A model generated the notes under the pieces. That model worked only from the letters and a program-made list of their open reading frames with translations, did no database searches and was not told the origin of the DNA. The translations under genes were made by a program, and so were the position numbers. A DNA stretch of 59,693 nucleotides from Polaromonas sp. GTDB lineage: Bacteria; Pseudomonadota; Gammaproteobacteria; Burkholderiales; Burkholderiaceae_C. Below are positions 22,827 through 32,365 of the stretch, piece by piece. The stretch is from assembly GCA_030683705.1 (NCBI GenBank), contig JAUXPP010000156.1, positions 1 through 59,693 on the forward strand, written 5' to 3'. The stretch's first letter is position 1, and every line of letters starts with the position of its first letter.

Positions 22827-22884
22827 ATCAATACTCCTTGTGCGTTAAAAATTCTTGCGGCTACAAGCCGCGATTCAAAAGACG

Positions 22885-22918
22885 GGGCATGGATCCCGGA
22901 TCAGGTCCGGGATGACAC
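22885..22918. repeat. GGATCCCGG-type palindrome, copy 3
   Basis: GGGCATGGATCCCGGATCAG followed by GTCCGGGATGACAC, located in the garL-garR spacer. It may form a hairpin in the operon mRNA. Confidence 0.7.
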
Positions 22919-22934
22919 AGGAAAAAGCGGAAAG

Positions 22935-23717
22935 TCAGGCCAGGTACTTGTCGCGCAGCGCCTGGGTGGCGCCGCGGAACACGCCGAGGTCGCTGCCGAC
23001 ACCGACAAAGGTGGCGCCCATCTCCATGTAGCGGCGCGCATCGGCTTCGACCGGCGCGAGGATGCCGACCGGCTTGCCGTGGGCTTTCGCGTCGGCGAAT
23101 ATCTTGACCATGGCCGCCTGCACTTCCGGGTGGCCGGCGTTCCCGAGATGGCCGAAACCGGCCGCCAGATCCGACGGGCCGACAAAAATGCAGTCGACAC
23201 CATCGACGGCCGCGATGTCACGCGCCGCATCGGCGCCGGCGCGGCTTTCGATCTGCACCATCACGCAGATGTGGTCGTTGATGGACTTGAGGTAGTCGGG
23301 CACGGTGCCGTACTTGTTGCTGCGCTGGGACACCGACACACCGCGTATGCCCTGGGGCGGGTAACGCGTGGCGGCGACGGCGCTGGCCGCCTGCTCGGCG
23401 GTCTCTACAAACGGAATCAGGAAGTTGTAGAAGCCGGCATCGAGCAGGCGCTTGAGCTCGACCGCGTTGTTGGAGGTCGGGCGCACCACCGGCGCGCTGC
23501 AACTGTCTTTCAGCGCCATCAACTGCGGGATGTAGGTGGCCATGTCGTTGGGCGAATGTTCGCCGTCGAGCAGGATCCAGTCGAAGCCGGCGACACCCAG
23601 CACCTCGGTGGTGATGGCGTTGGACAGCGAGGACCAGCAGCCGATCAGTTTTTTGCCGGCCAGCAGGTCGCGCTTGAAGCTGTTGGGAAAGGACTGGTAA
23701 GGCGTGTGTTGTGTCAT
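22935..23717 (-). CDS. garL: 2-dehydro-3-deoxyglucarate aldolase (HpcH/HpaI family)
   Basis: Class II aldolase of 260 residues that splits 5-keto-4-deoxy-D-glucarate into pyruvate and tartronate semialdehyde. Family features: [33 protein letters not shown], the metal-binding [13 protein letters not shown] (Glu) and [19 protein letters not shown] (Asp). It sits between garD and garR, which supply its substrate and use its product. The HpaI role in homoprotocatechuate breakdown is less likely in this setting. Confidence 0.88.
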   Translation of the reverse strand: MTQHTPYQSFPNSFKRDLLAGKKLIGCWSSLSNAITTEVLGVAGFDWILLDGEHSPNDMATYIPQLMALKDSCSAPVVRPTSNNAVELKRLLDAGFYNFLIPFVETAEQAASAVAATRYPPQGIRGVSVSQRSNKYGTVPDYLKSINDHICVMVQIESRAGADAARDIAAVDGVDCIFVGPSDLAAGFGHLGNAGHPEVQAAMVKIFADAKAHGKPVGILAPVEADARRYMEMGATFVGVGSDLGVFRGATQALRDKYLA

Positions 23718-23786
23718 GGGGTCTCGCTTGTAAAGTTGGAGTCAGTGAGGAGAAGACGCTGCGCCTGCAGCGGCTTCCCGCGAAAA

Positions 23787-25376
23787 TCAGGTCACGGGTG
23801 CCGGGTTGAACAGCACCAGCGCGTTGTGCAGCTTCCAGTGTTCGGCCCAGGTCTTCTTGCGGCCGCTGGCGACGTCCAGCATCAGGTGAAACATTTCCCA
23901 GCCGACGTCGGCGATGCTGGCCTCGCCGTCGGCGATGCGGCCGGCGTTGATGTCCATCAGGTCGTGCCAGCGCCTGGCCAGGTCGCTGCGGGTGGCGACC
24001 TTGATCACCGGGCACTCGGCCAGGCCGTAGGGCGTGCCGCGGCCGGTGGTGAAGACATGCAAATTCATGCCGGCGGCGAGCTGCAGCGTGCCGCAGATGA
24101 AGTCGCTGGCCGGTGTGGCGGCGTAGATCAGGCCCTTCTGGTTCAGCTTCTCGCCCGGAGCCAGCACACCGCTGATGGGCGCGCTGCCCGACTTGACGAT
24201 GGAGCCCATGGCTTTTTCGACGATGTTGGACAGGCCACCCTTTTTGTTGCCGGGCGTGGTGTTGGCGCTGCGGTCGACCATTCCTTTGTGCAGGTAGGCG
24301 TCGTACCAGGCCATCTCGCGGATCATGGCCTGCGCGACTTCGGGCGTACTCGCGCGTGAAGTGAGCTGGGCTATGCCGTCCCGCACCTCGGTGGTTTCGG
24401 AAAACATCACGCTGGCGCCGGCGCGCACCAGCAGGTCGGTGCAAAAACCGACGGCCGGGTTGGCGGTGACGCCGGAAAACGCGTCGCTGCCGCCGCACTG
24501 CACACCGACCACCAGTTCGCTGGCGGGCACGGTTTCGCGCCGACGCGCGTCGAGTCTTTCCAGGTGCGGCACGGCGGCCTGCATGATGGAATCAATCATG
24601 GACATGAAGCCGACGTGGTTCTCGGACTGCAGGCAGACCACGTCGAGTGGCGGCTCCACCTGCACTTCGCCGCCGGAGGGCACATCGCGCCTGTCGAGGA
24701 TCGGAATCGAGCCCGGCGGCAGCAGGCGCTCGGGCTGCAGCTTCTCGCAGCCCAGGCTGACCACCATCACCTCGCCGCCGAAGTTGGGGTTCAGGCTGAT
24801 GTTGCGCAGCGTGCGTATCGGGATGATGGCGTCGGGCGCGTCGATCGCGACGCCGCAGCCGTAGCTGTGCTCGAGGCCCACCACGTCGTCCACGTTGGGA
24901 AACTTCGGCAGCAGCTCGGCCTTGATGCGCTTGACCGCAAAGTCCACCACGCCGGCCACACACTGCACGGTGGTGGTGATGGCCAGGATGTTGCGTGTGC
25001 CGACCGAGCCGTCGGCATTGCGGTAGCCCTCGAAGGTGTAACCCTGCAGCGGGCCCTGCGCGGGCGGCTTGACGGTGGCGATGGGCAGGCCGTCGAGACC
25101 GCGCGCGGCCGGCATCTCGAGCAGGCGCTCGTGCACCCAGCTTCCCGCGGGAATGTCTTTCAGCGCATAACCGATGGGCACGTTGTAACGCAGCACCGCC
25201 GCGCCCCGGGGCAGGTCGACCAGCGCAACCTTGTGGCCTTGCGGAATGCGATCGACCAGCACCAGGCCGCCCGGCAGCACGGCGCCCGGCGGCAGGCCGC
25301 CGTCATTGGCGATGATGGCCACATTGTCCGCATCATGCATGCGGATGGAGATGGGCTGGCGCGTGTCGGTACTCAT
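23787..25376 (-). CDS. garD: Galactarate dehydratase
   Basis: Dehydrates galactarate to 5-keto-4-deoxy-D-glucarate. The 529 residues comprise an N-terminal SAF domain ([20 protein letters not shown] to about 95) and the large UxaA/GarD dehydratase domain ([54 protein letters not shown]). The start is the ATG at 25374-25376, which overlaps the lactonase stop by four bases; the frame is open far upstream but that part is only the lactonase gene in another frame. Length fits GarD (about 520) better than UxaA. The iron-binding Cys and His are in the conserved motifs. Confidence 0.9.
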   Translation of the reverse strand: MSTDTRQPISIRMHDADNVAIIANDGGLPPGAVLPGGLVLVDRIPQGHKVALVDLPRGAAVLRYNVPIGYALKDIPAGSWVHERLLEMPAARGLDGLPIATVKPPAQGPLQGYTFEGYRNADGSVGTRNILAITTTVQCVAGVVDFAVKRIKAELLPKFPNVDDVVGLEHSYGCGVAIDAPDAIIPIRTLRNISLNPNFGGEVMVVSLGCEKLQPERLLPPGSIPILDRRDVPSGGEVQVEPPLDVVCLQSENHVGFMSMIDSIMQAAVPHLERLDARRRETVPASELVVGVQCGGSDAFSGVTANPAVGFCTDLLVRAGASVMFSETTEVRDGIAQLTSRASTPEVAQAMIREMAWYDAYLHKGMVDRSANTTPGNKKGGLSNIVEKAMGSIVKSGSAPISGVLAPGEKLNQKGLIYAATPASDFICGTLQLAAGMNLHVFTTGRGTPYGLAECPVIKVATRSDLARRWHDLMDINAGRIADGEASIADVGWEMFHLMLDVASGRKKTWAEHWKLHNALVLFNPAPVT

Positions 25377-26410
25377 GAGAAGTCGACGATTTCGACCCAG
25401 TTCGGGTTTTTGCCGGCGGGCTGGCTCTTGCCCGGACCCGGCAGGCCGGTGGCACCGTCGATCGGATGCAACGAGACGGCGTGCGAGTCCTGGCCGGCAG
25501 CGACCAGAAAGCGGCCGCTCGAATCGATGGCAAAACTGCGCGGCGTTTTTTCGGTGGGCGTCTGGCCCACGACCTGCAGCAGGCCGGTGGTGGCATCGAC
25601 CTTGAAGGTGGTCAGCGTGCTCGACGTGCGCTCGGAACCATAAAGGAAACGTCCATCGGGCGAGATCTGCAGGTCGGCCGCCCAGACCTTGCCGGCAAAG
25701 CCCGGCGGCACCACCGTGCTGCGCTGGAGGTGGCGCATGGCACCTTTGGCAGCGTCGTAGGCGAACACATCGACACCGCCGTCGAGTTCGTTGATCAGGT
25801 AAACGTGTTTCTGCGCCCTGTCCCACAGGAAATGGCGCGGGCCGGTTTTGGCGGGCGAGACATTGACCAGCGGCGGCTCGTTGGCAGTCAGCGTTCCGCT
25901 GGCCGCCTCGAAGCGCCAGCTCGACAGGTTGTCGCCGCCCAGACTGGTGGCAAACACATAACGGCCGGACGCATCGGCATGGATGGCATGCGCATTCGGT
26001 GCCGTGCGTACCAGTTGCTGCACCGCGCCCACCAGGCCGTCGTTGCCGACGCTGTTGACGGTGATCTTGTTGCCGCCGTAGGAAGCCGCGAACAGCCACT
26101 GGCCGGACGGGTCCAGGTCGATGTTGGCCATGCTGTCGGCCAGCGCGGCCTCGCCCAGTTTGTTGAGCCCGCCGGTGGCGCCGTCGATGGCGAAAGTGAG
26201 CACGCGAAACGGCTGCGAGCGGCTCGCCACGTAGAGTAATTTTTTGTCACGGTTCACCACCATGGGCATGGCCACGCCGCCCACCGGCACCGTGGCCACC
26301 GGCGTGAGCCGGCCCGCCGCGCGGTCCAGCTGCAGCACCGAGATATCCTGGCTGTCGGCGTTGGAGACGTAGACCCAGGTGGCCTGGCTGGCCGCGCCGG
26401 ACGCTGCCAT
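25373..26410 (-). CDS. Beta-propeller lactonase (6-phosphogluconolactonase/UxuL-like)
   Basis: Seven-bladed propeller lactonase of about 345 residues (Pgl/YbhE fold): repeated blades such as [33 protein letters not shown] and [20 protein letters not shown]. In this operon, between the TRAP importer and garD, it most likely opens the aldarolactone that uronate dehydrogenase makes. I chose the ATG at 26408-26410, which has GGGAGGG eight bases upstream. The start is ambiguous: the frame continues to a TTG at 26449, and a short upstream frame carrying a Tat-like start overlaps this ATG (see findings). Confidence 0.85.
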   Translation of the reverse strand: MAASGAASQATWVYVSNADSQDISVLQLDRAAGRLTPVATVPVGGVAMPMVVNRDKKLLYVASRSQPFRVLTFAIDGATGGLNKLGEAALADSMANIDLDPSGQWLFAASYGGNKITVNSVGNDGLVGAVQQLVRTAPNAHAIHADASGRYVFATSLGGDNLSSWRFEAASGTLTANEPPLVNVSPAKTGPRHFLWDRAQKHVYLINELDGGVDVFAYDAAKGAMRHLQRSTVVPPGFAGKVWAADLQISPDGRFLYGSERTSSTLTTFKVDATTGLLQVVGQTPTEKTPRSFAIDSSGRFLVAAGQDSHAVSLHPIDGATGLPGPGKSQPAGKNPNWVEIVDFS

Positions 26411-26482
26411 CACGACCGCCCTCCCAAGCAGGCCCGGCGACTCTGGCAACAGACAGCGGTGCGCTTCATTTTCATGGCCGGT

Positions 26483-27766
26483 TCACTTGAGCAGCAGGTT
26501 GGGCAGCCACAGCGACAGCGCCGGCACATAGGTCACCAGGAACAGCACAAACAGCAAGGCGCCAAAGAAGGGATACAGCGCCTTGACGACTTTTTCGATG
26601 GGAAGCTTGGCCACCGCCGCGCCGACAAACAGCACACCCCCGACGGGTGGCGTGATCAGGCCCATGCCGAGATTGACCATCATGATCATGCCGAAATGCA
26701 CCGGGTCCACGCCGAGTTGCGTCACCACCGGCAACAGGATGGGCGTCATGATCAGGATCAGCGGCGCCATGTCCATCAGCGTGCCCAGGATCAGCAGCAG
26801 CACATTGATCATCATCAGCACCACGATCTTGTCATTCGAGACACTGGTGAACATGCCGGTGATCTGCTGCGGGATCTGCATCAGCGTCATGATGTAGCCG
26901 AAGCTCGCAGCAAACGCGATCAGGATCATCACGATGGACAGGGTCTTGACCGTGCGGTGCACCAGCTTGGGCAGCTCGCGCCATTTGTAGTCGCGGTAAA
27001 TGCACATGGTCACGAAGAAAGCCCAGATCACGGCGATGGCCGCCGACTCGGTGGCCGTGAAGATGCCCGACAGGATGCCGCCCAGGATGATGACCATGGT
27101 CATCAGGCCCCACAAGGCATCGACGCAGATCTTCAGCGCCTCACGCATCGGGATGACGCGGCCCTTGGGAAAGTTGCGTTTTTTTGCGATGAACAGGCAC
27201 ATGACGGCCAGCGTCAGGCCCAGCAGCAGCCCGGGTAACACGCCCGCGAGGAACAGCGCCGCGATCGACACGCCACCGCCGGCAGCCAGTGAATAGATCA
27301 CCGCGTTGTGGCTGGGCGGAATCAGGATGGCCTGCACCGAACCGCTGACCGTGACGGCCGTGGCGAAGTCGCGCGGGTAGCCTTTTTTCTCCATCTCGGG
27401 GATCAGCACCGAACCGATGGAGGCGGTGTCGGCCATGGACGAGCCCGAAATCGCGCCGAAGAAGGTGGAAGCCAGGATGTTGACCAGCGACAGGCCGCCG
27501 CGCACAAACCCCACCAGCACGCTGGCAAACGCCACCAGCCGCCGTGACATGCCACCCTCGGCCATGATGGCGCCGGCCAGCACGAAGAAGGGAATCGCCA
27601 GCAGCGAGAACTTGTTGACGCCGCTGGAAATGGCGATCATCACCGCGTCCAGCGGGATGTCTATCCACCAGGCGCCGATCAGCGCGGAAAGTCCCAGCGC
27701 ATAAGCCACCGGCAGGCCGAGAATCATGAGCAGGAGAAAGGACCCCAGCAGAACAAACGCATCCAT
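26483..27766 (-). CDS. dctM: TRAP transporter large membrane subunit (DctM)
   Basis: Membrane permease of 427 residues with about 12 hydrophobic segments. Family signatures: ALIGAWWIDIPLDAVMIAIS, GAISGSSMADTASIGSVLIP and the closing MVNLGMGLITPPVGGVLFVG. It overlaps the small-subunit gene by one base at its start and is followed by the lactonase. With DctP and DctQ at 27766-29346 it makes a complete TRAP importer, most probably for hexuronates such as galacturonate or glucuronate given the operon. The coupling ion is normally sodium. Confidence 0.92.
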   Translation of the reverse strand: MDAFVLLGSFLLLMILGLPVAYALGLSALIGAWWIDIPLDAVMIAISSGVNKFSLLAIPFFVLAGAIMAEGGMSRRLVAFASVLVGFVRGGLSLVNILASTFFGAISGSSMADTASIGSVLIPEMEKKGYPRDFATAVTVSGSVQAILIPPSHNAVIYSLAAGGGVSIAALFLAGVLPGLLLGLTLAVMCLFIAKKRNFPKGRVIPMREALKICVDALWGLMTMVIILGGILSGIFTATESAAIAVIWAFFVTMCIYRDYKWRELPKLVHRTVKTLSIVMILIAFAASFGYIMTLMQIPQQITGMFTSVSNDKIVVLMMINVLLLILGTLMDMAPLILIMTPILLPVVTQLGVDPVHFGMIMMVNLGMGLITPPVGGVLFVGAAVAKLPIEKVVKALYPFFGALLFVLFLVTYVPALSLWLPNLLLK

Positions 27767-28293
27767 CAGAGGGCCTCGCCTTCAATTTTTTCGTGGTCGT
27801 AGGTGACGACTTCACGGCCGCCCTGGTGGCCCAGCGCCATGCGCTCAAGCACAAAGATGAGGGTGATCACGCCGCCTATCGGCAGCGGAAGATAGGTGGC
27901 GCCCACCGGCATCCAGGGAATTTCGCCGATGTTCTGGCCCCAGGTCTGCATGCAGAGCTTGGCGCCGTAATAAGCCATGAAGACGGACACCACGGCCATC
28001 AGGATGTCCATGACCCAGGCCACCCCGCTGCGCAATCCCGCGGGCATGCGGTCGGTGACCATGGCCACGCAGATATGCGCGTTGGCCCGGTAACCGGCAG
28101 CGGCGCCGAAGAAGGTGAAGATCACCATCAGCAGGATCGAAATCGGCTCGGGCCACTGCGAACCGGTGCCCAGCACGTAACGCGTGAAGATGCCCCAGGG
28201 AATGATCAGGGACATGACGAAGATCGACAGGCCGGAGATCCAGATGCACGCGAGGTACAGCCAGTCGTTGAAGCGCAGGGTGTGGTGTTTCAT
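27766..28293 (-). CDS. dctQ: TRAP transporter small membrane subunit (DctQ)
   Basis: Four-helix membrane partner of DctM, 175 residues: LACIWISGLSIFVMSLIIPW, RYVLGTGSQWPEPISILLMV, a central pair of helices and a C-terminal helix VGATYLPLPIGGVITLIFVL. It lies between the binding-protein and large-subunit genes in the canonical PQM order, and is separated from dctP by a strong stem-loop (28318-28350). Confidence 0.9.
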   Translation of the reverse strand: MKHHTLRFNDWLYLACIWISGLSIFVMSLIIPWGIFTRYVLGTGSQWPEPISILLMVIFTFFGAAAGYRANAHICVAMVTDRMPAGLRSGVAWVMDILMAVVSVFMAYYGAKLCMQTWGQNIGEIPWMPVGATYLPLPIGGVITLIFVLERMALGHQGGREVVTYDHEKIEGEAL

Positions 28294-28317
28294 GAGGGTT
28301 CCGCGATACGGCAGGAC

Positions 28318-28350
28318 GGCCCGTGCGCGCTGGTGCAGCGCGCACGGGCC
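28318..28350 (-). other. 14-bp perfect stem-loop between dctP and dctQ
   Basis: GGCCCGTGCGCGCT (28318-28331) pairs fully with AGCGCGCACGGGCC (28337-28350) over a five-base loop. It has no T run, so it is probably not a terminator. It lies 12 bases past the dctP stop and could stabilise the dctP mRNA so that receptor exceeds permease. Confidence 0.8.
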
Positions 28351-28362
28351 CGGGAGCGATGT

Positions 28363-29346
28363 TTACTTGGTCGCGTCGATTCGCTTCATCAGGTCGGCAA
28401 ACTTCACGCCGTACTTGGCGCGCACGGGTGCCGTGGCGTCAAAAAACAGCTTCTGGTCCACCGGCACGAACTCGACACCGGCGGCCTTGAGCTTGGCCGA
28501 ATAGTCTTCCACGCTCTTGTCCCACAACACGCGCTGGTCCATCTGGGCTTCGCGGCCCAGTTTCTTGACGAGCGCTTGGTCGGCCGGTGTCAGCTTGTCC
28601 CAGGCCACCTTGGACATCACCAGCAGTTCGGGAATGATCAGGTGGTTGGTCTGCGCGTAATACTTGGCGCCGGCGGAGTAGTGGTTGGAGGTGAACATGC
28701 TGGGCGGGTTGTTTTCCGCACCGTCGATCACGCCGGTCTGCAGCGCGCTGAACACTTCACCGTAGGCCATGGAAATGCCGTTGCCGCCCATCGCGTTCAT
28801 GGTGTCGACAAACAGCGGGTTGCCCATCATGCGGACCTTCACGCCCTTGAGGTCGGCCGGGGATTTGACCAGCTTCTTGGTGTACAGGCTGCGCGCGCCG
28901 CCGTCCATCCAGCCCAGGGCTACCAGGCGGGCCGGGCTGGCCGTGACCTTGGCCAGCAGTTCGTCGCCGATCGGGCCGTCAATGACCTTGCGCATGTGCG
29001 CGATGTCGCGGAACACGAAGGGCATGTTGAACACGTCGACATCCGGCACGATGGGGCCGATCACGCCCAGCGAGATGCGGTTGATCTGCAGCGCGCCGAT
29101 CTGGGTCTGCTCGACGGTTTCCTTTTCCTGGCCGAGCACGGCGCCGGGGAACATCTGCATCTTGATGCGGCCATTGGTCTGGGCTTCGAGCTTCTTGCCC
29201 ATGGCCTCGACGGCGACCACCGTCGGGTAACCCGCCGGGTGGGTGTCGGAGGCCTTGAGCACCATTTGCGCCTGTGCGGCCAGGGGCAAGGTGAAAACGA
29301 AGGAAGCCAGCGCGGCGGCGGCAATCAGGTGGCGGCGGAAAGTCAT
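28363..29346 (-). CDS. dctP: TRAP transporter substrate-binding protein (DctP), hexuronate type
   Basis: Periplasmic receptor of 327 residues. Signal peptide (MTFRRHLIAAAALASFVF, ending at LAAQAQ), then MVLKASDTHPAGYPTVVAVE, the conserved receptor region VKVRMMGNPLFVDTMNAMGG that includes the carboxylate-binding Arg, and MAYGEVFSALQTGVIDGAEN. It starts the TRAP trio and follows the uronate dehydrogenase gene. Uronate-specific DctP proteins are known in this genomic setting, so a galacturonate or glucuronate ligand is the best inference. Confidence 0.9.
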   Translation of the reverse strand: MTFRRHLIAAAALASFVFTLPLAAQAQMVLKASDTHPAGYPTVVAVEAMGKKLEAQTNGRIKMQMFPGAVLGQEKETVEQTQIGALQINRISLGVIGPIVPDVDVFNMPFVFRDIAHMRKVIDGPIGDELLAKVTASPARLVALGWMDGGARSLYTKKLVKSPADLKGVKVRMMGNPLFVDTMNAMGGNGISMAYGEVFSALQTGVIDGAENNPPSMFTSNHYSAGAKYYAQTNHLIIPELLVMSKVAWDKLTPADQALVKKLGREAQMDQRVLWDKSVEDYSAKLKAAGVEFVPVDQKLFFDATAPVRAKYGVKFADLMKRIDATK

Positions 29347-29428
29347 GGTTTGTCTCCTTGTTGGACGGTTTTAAAAACTACTGACAGAAACGAGAAACGA
29401 AAAAGCGGTTGCACACAGGCCCCTCACC

Positions 29429-30238
29429 TCAACCGGCAAAGGGGCCGGCCTTGACGAAACCGCCGCCCTGGAACTGCACGGCGGGATCGCTGAGGTCGGG
29501 TGCGGGCGTGCGCGCGTAGACGGCGTCGCGAAAGATGTCCGAGCTGTCCTTCGCAACGAAGCCGATGTGGCGGGCGCGGCGGTTGTCCCACCAAGTCACG
29601 GCGTTGTCGGACATGCCGAACACGATGCTGTGGCCGAGGACCGGGGTCGTCAGGCAGGCGGTGATCAGCCGGTGCAGGTCGTCGAAGCTCAGCCAGGTGG
29701 CCAGCATGCGGCGGTCTTTCGGCTCGGGGAAGGAGGAGCCGATGCGCACGCAGGCGGTCTCGATGCCGTAACGGTCGAAATAAAAACGCGAGAGGTCTTC
29801 GCCAAAAGCCTTGCTCAGGCCGTACATGCCGTCGGGCCGCGCCGGCGCATCGGCATCGATGGTTTCGCTCTGGCGGTAAAAGCCGGTGACGTGGTTGGAA
29901 CTGGCAAACACCACACGTTTGACGCCGTGTTTGCGGGCCGCCTCATACAGGTTGTAGACGCCGAGGATGTTGGCCTGCAGGATGGGACCGAAGGGGCCTT
30001 CCACCGACACGCCACCCAGATGCACGATGGCGTCCACGCCCTGCACCATCGCGTCCACCGCGGCGGCGTCGGCCAGGTCGGCCAGCAGGATTTCCTCGTT
30101 GCGGCCGGCCTCGCCCAGAGCCACCCGGTCCGACAGGCGCAGGATGCTGCAGTTGGCCTTGAGGCGCTCGCGCAGGGCCTGGCCCAGGCCGCCGGCAGCA
30201 CCGGTCAGCAGCAGTTTTTCGTGAACCTTGATTGTCAT
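29429..30238 (-). CDS. udh: Uronate dehydrogenase (NAD-dependent epimerase/dehydratase fold)
   Basis: Oxidises D-galacturonate or D-glucuronate to the aldarolactone with NAD+, first step of the oxidative hexuronate route. The 269 residues form a short-chain/extended SDR: nucleotide site LLTGAAGGLGQALRERL, VVFASSNHVTGFYRQSE, the catalytic Y-x3-K in YGLSKAFGED, and ETACVRIGSSFPEPKDRRML, closely following characterised uronate dehydrogenases. It is the first gene of the minus-strand operon and is divergent from the FadR-type regulator, across a spacer with a candidate operator. Confidence 0.88.
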   Translation of the reverse strand: MTIKVHEKLLLTGAAGGLGQALRERLKANCSILRLSDRVALGEAGRNEEILLADLADAAAVDAMVQGVDAIVHLGGVSVEGPFGPILQANILGVYNLYEAARKHGVKRVVFASSNHVTGFYRQSETIDADAPARPDGMYGLSKAFGEDLSRFYFDRYGIETACVRIGSSFPEPKDRRMLATWLSFDDLHRLITACLTTPVLGHSIVFGMSDNAVTWWDNRRARHIGFVAKDSSDIFRDAVYARTPAPDLSDPAVQFQGGGFVKAGPFAG

Positions 30239-30320
30239 AGTTGTCTTTTGGGGGAAGCTGTTGGCTGCAAGCGCTGGACATTTCCGCCAAGGCTGCTACA
30301 GTCACTTGAATCGATCAACA

Positions 30321-30346
30321 CATCAGTCATATGTTGTCTGATGACA
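30321..30346. promoter_or_regulatory. Candidate operator in udh / GntR divergent spacer
   Basis: CATCAG (30321-30326) and CTGATG (30338-30343) are inverse repeats separated by 11 bases, and TGTC-TGAT-GACA is nested at the right end. The 14-mer GTTGTCTGATGACA (30333-30346) recurs with two changes at 31256-31269 before the next operon. FCD-type regulators bind such sites; assignment to the neighbouring regulator is inferred. Confidence 0.5.
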
Positions 30347-30425
30347 CGGAATTCTAGTGACGCTCTTTTAACTGTCAAGCGCTTTCTGCGGTCATCAAGG
30401 CAAACCCCTACTACCAGCCCACCCG

Positions 30426-31190
30426 ATGGAATCGAACCTGCTGCCTCCCCTGTCCGACGAAGCCCCGCGCATGCGCCGACCGCGCGGGCTGGTGACTGAA
30501 ATCGTCGAAAGCCTGGCCGCCAGCATCCGCGACGGTCAGCTCAAGCCGGGCGACAAGCTGCCCACCGAAGCCGAAATCATGGCCCGTTTCGACGTGAGCC
30601 GCACGGTGGTGCGGGAGTCGATTTCCAAGTTGCAGGCTTCCGGCCTGGTCGAAACCCGGCACGGCATCGGCACCTTCGTGATCCCCAACCGGGACGCGGG
30701 CAACTTCAAGATTGCCGCTGCCGACTTCGCCACGGTCAACGACGTGATCTCGGTGCTGGAGCTGCGCATCAGCCTCGAAACCGAGGCGGCAGGCCTGGCC
30801 GCCCAGAGGAGAAGCACGGCCAACCTGGAAGCCATGGCCACTGCGCTGCGGGCCTTCCAGGACTCCATCCATGCCGACTCCGACGCGGTGCCGCCGGACT
30901 TCCAGTTCCATATGGAAGTGGCACGCGCCACAGGCAACCGCCACTTCGAAGACCTGATGACCTACCTGGGCACCATGATCATCCCGCGCACGCGGGTGAA
31001 CACGCCGCAAAGCGCCCCGGAAGGCCGGCTGGTCTACCTGCAGCGCGTCAACGGCGAGCACGAGAACATCTATAACGCCATCCGCAGCCAGGACCCCGAA
31101 GCAGCCCGGGCAGCCATGCGCACCCACCTGTCCAACAGCCGCGAACGGCTGCGCAAAGGCCAGACCCTGGATACCTCACCGGGCGCCTGA
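30426..31190 (+). CDS. GntR-family regulator, FadR/FCD subfamily (hexuronate operon)
   Basis: Regulator of 254 residues. N-terminal winged helix: GDKLPTEAEIMARFDVSRTV, RESISKLQASGLVETRHGIG, TFV. The C-terminal FCD domain carries the metal/ligand pattern, including ELRISLETEAAGLAAQR, FQFHMEVARATGNRHFEDLM and a late H-L-S-N-S helix. It is divergent from udh and upstream of a Bug receptor and a Gfo/Idh/MocA oxidoreductase. A uronate or aldarate effector is likely from context. Confidence 0.88.
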   Translation: MESNLLPPLSDEAPRMRRPRGLVTEIVESLAASIRDGQLKPGDKLPTEAEIMARFDVSRTVVRESISKLQASGLVETRHGIGTFVIPNRDAGNFKIAAADFATVNDVISVLELRISLETEAAGLAAQRRSTANLEAMATALRAFQDSIHADSDAVPPDFQFHMEVARATGNRHFEDLMTYLGTMIIPRTRVNTPQSAPEGRLVYLQRVNGEHENIYNAIRSQDPEAARAAMRTHLSNSRERLRKGQTLDTSPGA

Positions 31191-31255
31191 AGCCCGAAGC
31201 TGCGTATTTTGCAGCCGGCGATGAGGGAAATCCCCGATGGGTCGGGCCAGGTCAA

Positions 31256-31269
31256 GTTGTACGATGACT
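31256..31269. promoter_or_regulatory. Second copy of the candidate FCD-regulator site
   Basis: GTTGTACGATGACT matches GTTGTCTGATGACA (30333-30346) at 11 to 12 of 14 positions. It lies about 90 bases upstream of the Bug gene at 31360 and 66 bases past the regulator stop. Confidence 0.35.
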
Positions 31270-31359
31270 GATCTATTCACCCATTTCCCCCGCCTTATCC
31301 CGCACGCTTTGTCGTCCCTGCCAGGGCCGGCGCTGCCTTCCCTCAAACCAGGAGACACC

Positions 31360-32349
31360 ATGAAACGCCGCTCATTGATCCACGCTGCCGCTGCCCTCGC
31401 CCTGCCCTTGGTGCTGGGCACGGCTGCCCTGCCCGCCTGGGCCCAGGACAAATACCCGTCCAAAAACATTACTTACCTGGTGCCTTTCCCGGCGGGTGGC
31501 ACGACCGACATCCTGGCCCGCCTGATTTCGCAAAAACTCAGCGCTGCGCTGGGCACCAACATCGTCATCGAGAACAAGGGTGGCGCCGGCGGCAGTGTCG
31601 GCTCGGAACAGGGCTCGCGTGCACCGGCCGACGGCTACACCCTGGTGGGCGGCACCATCAGTTCACATGCCATCAACGTCAGCCTCTATCCCAAACTCGG
31701 GTATGACCCGGTCAAGTCCTTCACACCCATCGTGCTGATCGGCTCCAACCCGGTGATCCTGGTGGTCGGCGAAAAAAGCCCGTACAAGACATTGCAGGAC
31801 GTGCTGGCTGCAGCCAAGGCCAAACCCAAGACGATTTCGTCGGCCTCGGCAGGCAGCGGCACCTCGCAACACATGGCGCTGGAGATGCTGGGCTTCAAAT
31901 CGGGCACGCAGTTCATCCACGTGCCGTACAAGGGCAGTGGCCCGGCCATCACCGACGTGATCAGCGGCCAGGTCGACATGATGTTCGACACCTCGGTGGT
32001 GGCGGCCCAGCACATCAACAGCGGCAAGCTGCGCGCGCTGGCCGTGAGTTCGTCCAAACGCCTGGAAGCCTTCCCGAACGTGCCCACCGTGGCCGAGTCC
32101 GGCGTGCCCGGTTTCGAAGTGACGTCCTGGCAAGGCCTGTTCGTGCCGGCCGGCACACCCAAACCCATCGTCGACAAGCTGCATGAAGAGGTCATGAAAA
32201 TCCTGCAGACCGCCGAGTTCCAGGATCGCCTGAAGGGCCTGGGCATGCAGGGCTCGACCATGACACCGGCCCAGGTGACCGAGTTCCAGAAAAACGAAGT
32301 CGAGAAATGGGCGCAGGTCATCAAGGCCGCCGGCATCAAGCTTGACTGA
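31360..32349 (+). CDS. Bug-family tripartite tricarboxylate transporter receptor
   Basis: Third Bug receptor, 329 residues. Signal peptide MKRRSLIHAAAALALPL to PAWAQ, then YPSKNITYLVPFPAGGTTDI and IVIENKGGAGGSVGSEQGSR. I chose the ATG at 31360 because AGGAGA lies five bases before it and it opens the signal peptide; the frame is open for 41 more codons upstream without either. It overlaps or abuts the oxidoreductase gene that follows, so the two form one transcript next to the hexuronate regulator. A sugar-acid ligand is plausible but not shown. Confidence 0.9.
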   Translation: MKRRSLIHAAAALALPLVLGTAALPAWAQDKYPSKNITYLVPFPAGGTTDILARLISQKLSAALGTNIVIENKGGAGGSVGSEQGSRAPADGYTLVGGTISSHAINVSLYPKLGYDPVKSFTPIVLIGSNPVILVVGEKSPYKTLQDVLAAAKAKPKTISSASAGSGTSQHMALEMLGFKSGTQFIHVPYKGSGPAITDVISGQVDMMFDTSVVAAQHINSGKLRALAVSSSKRLEAFPNVPTVAESGVPGFEVTSWQGLFVPAGTPKPIVDKLHEEVMKILQTAEFQDRLKGLGMQGSTMTPAQVTEFQKNEVEKWAQVIKAAGIKLD

Positions 32350-32365
32350 GGTGGCGCGCGGGGCG

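Noticed and set aside
23787..26099. Long 5' extension of galactarate dehydratase
   Set aside because: The extra part is the lactonase gene read in another frame and shows no domain; the ATG at 25376 gives the normal GarD length and N-terminus.
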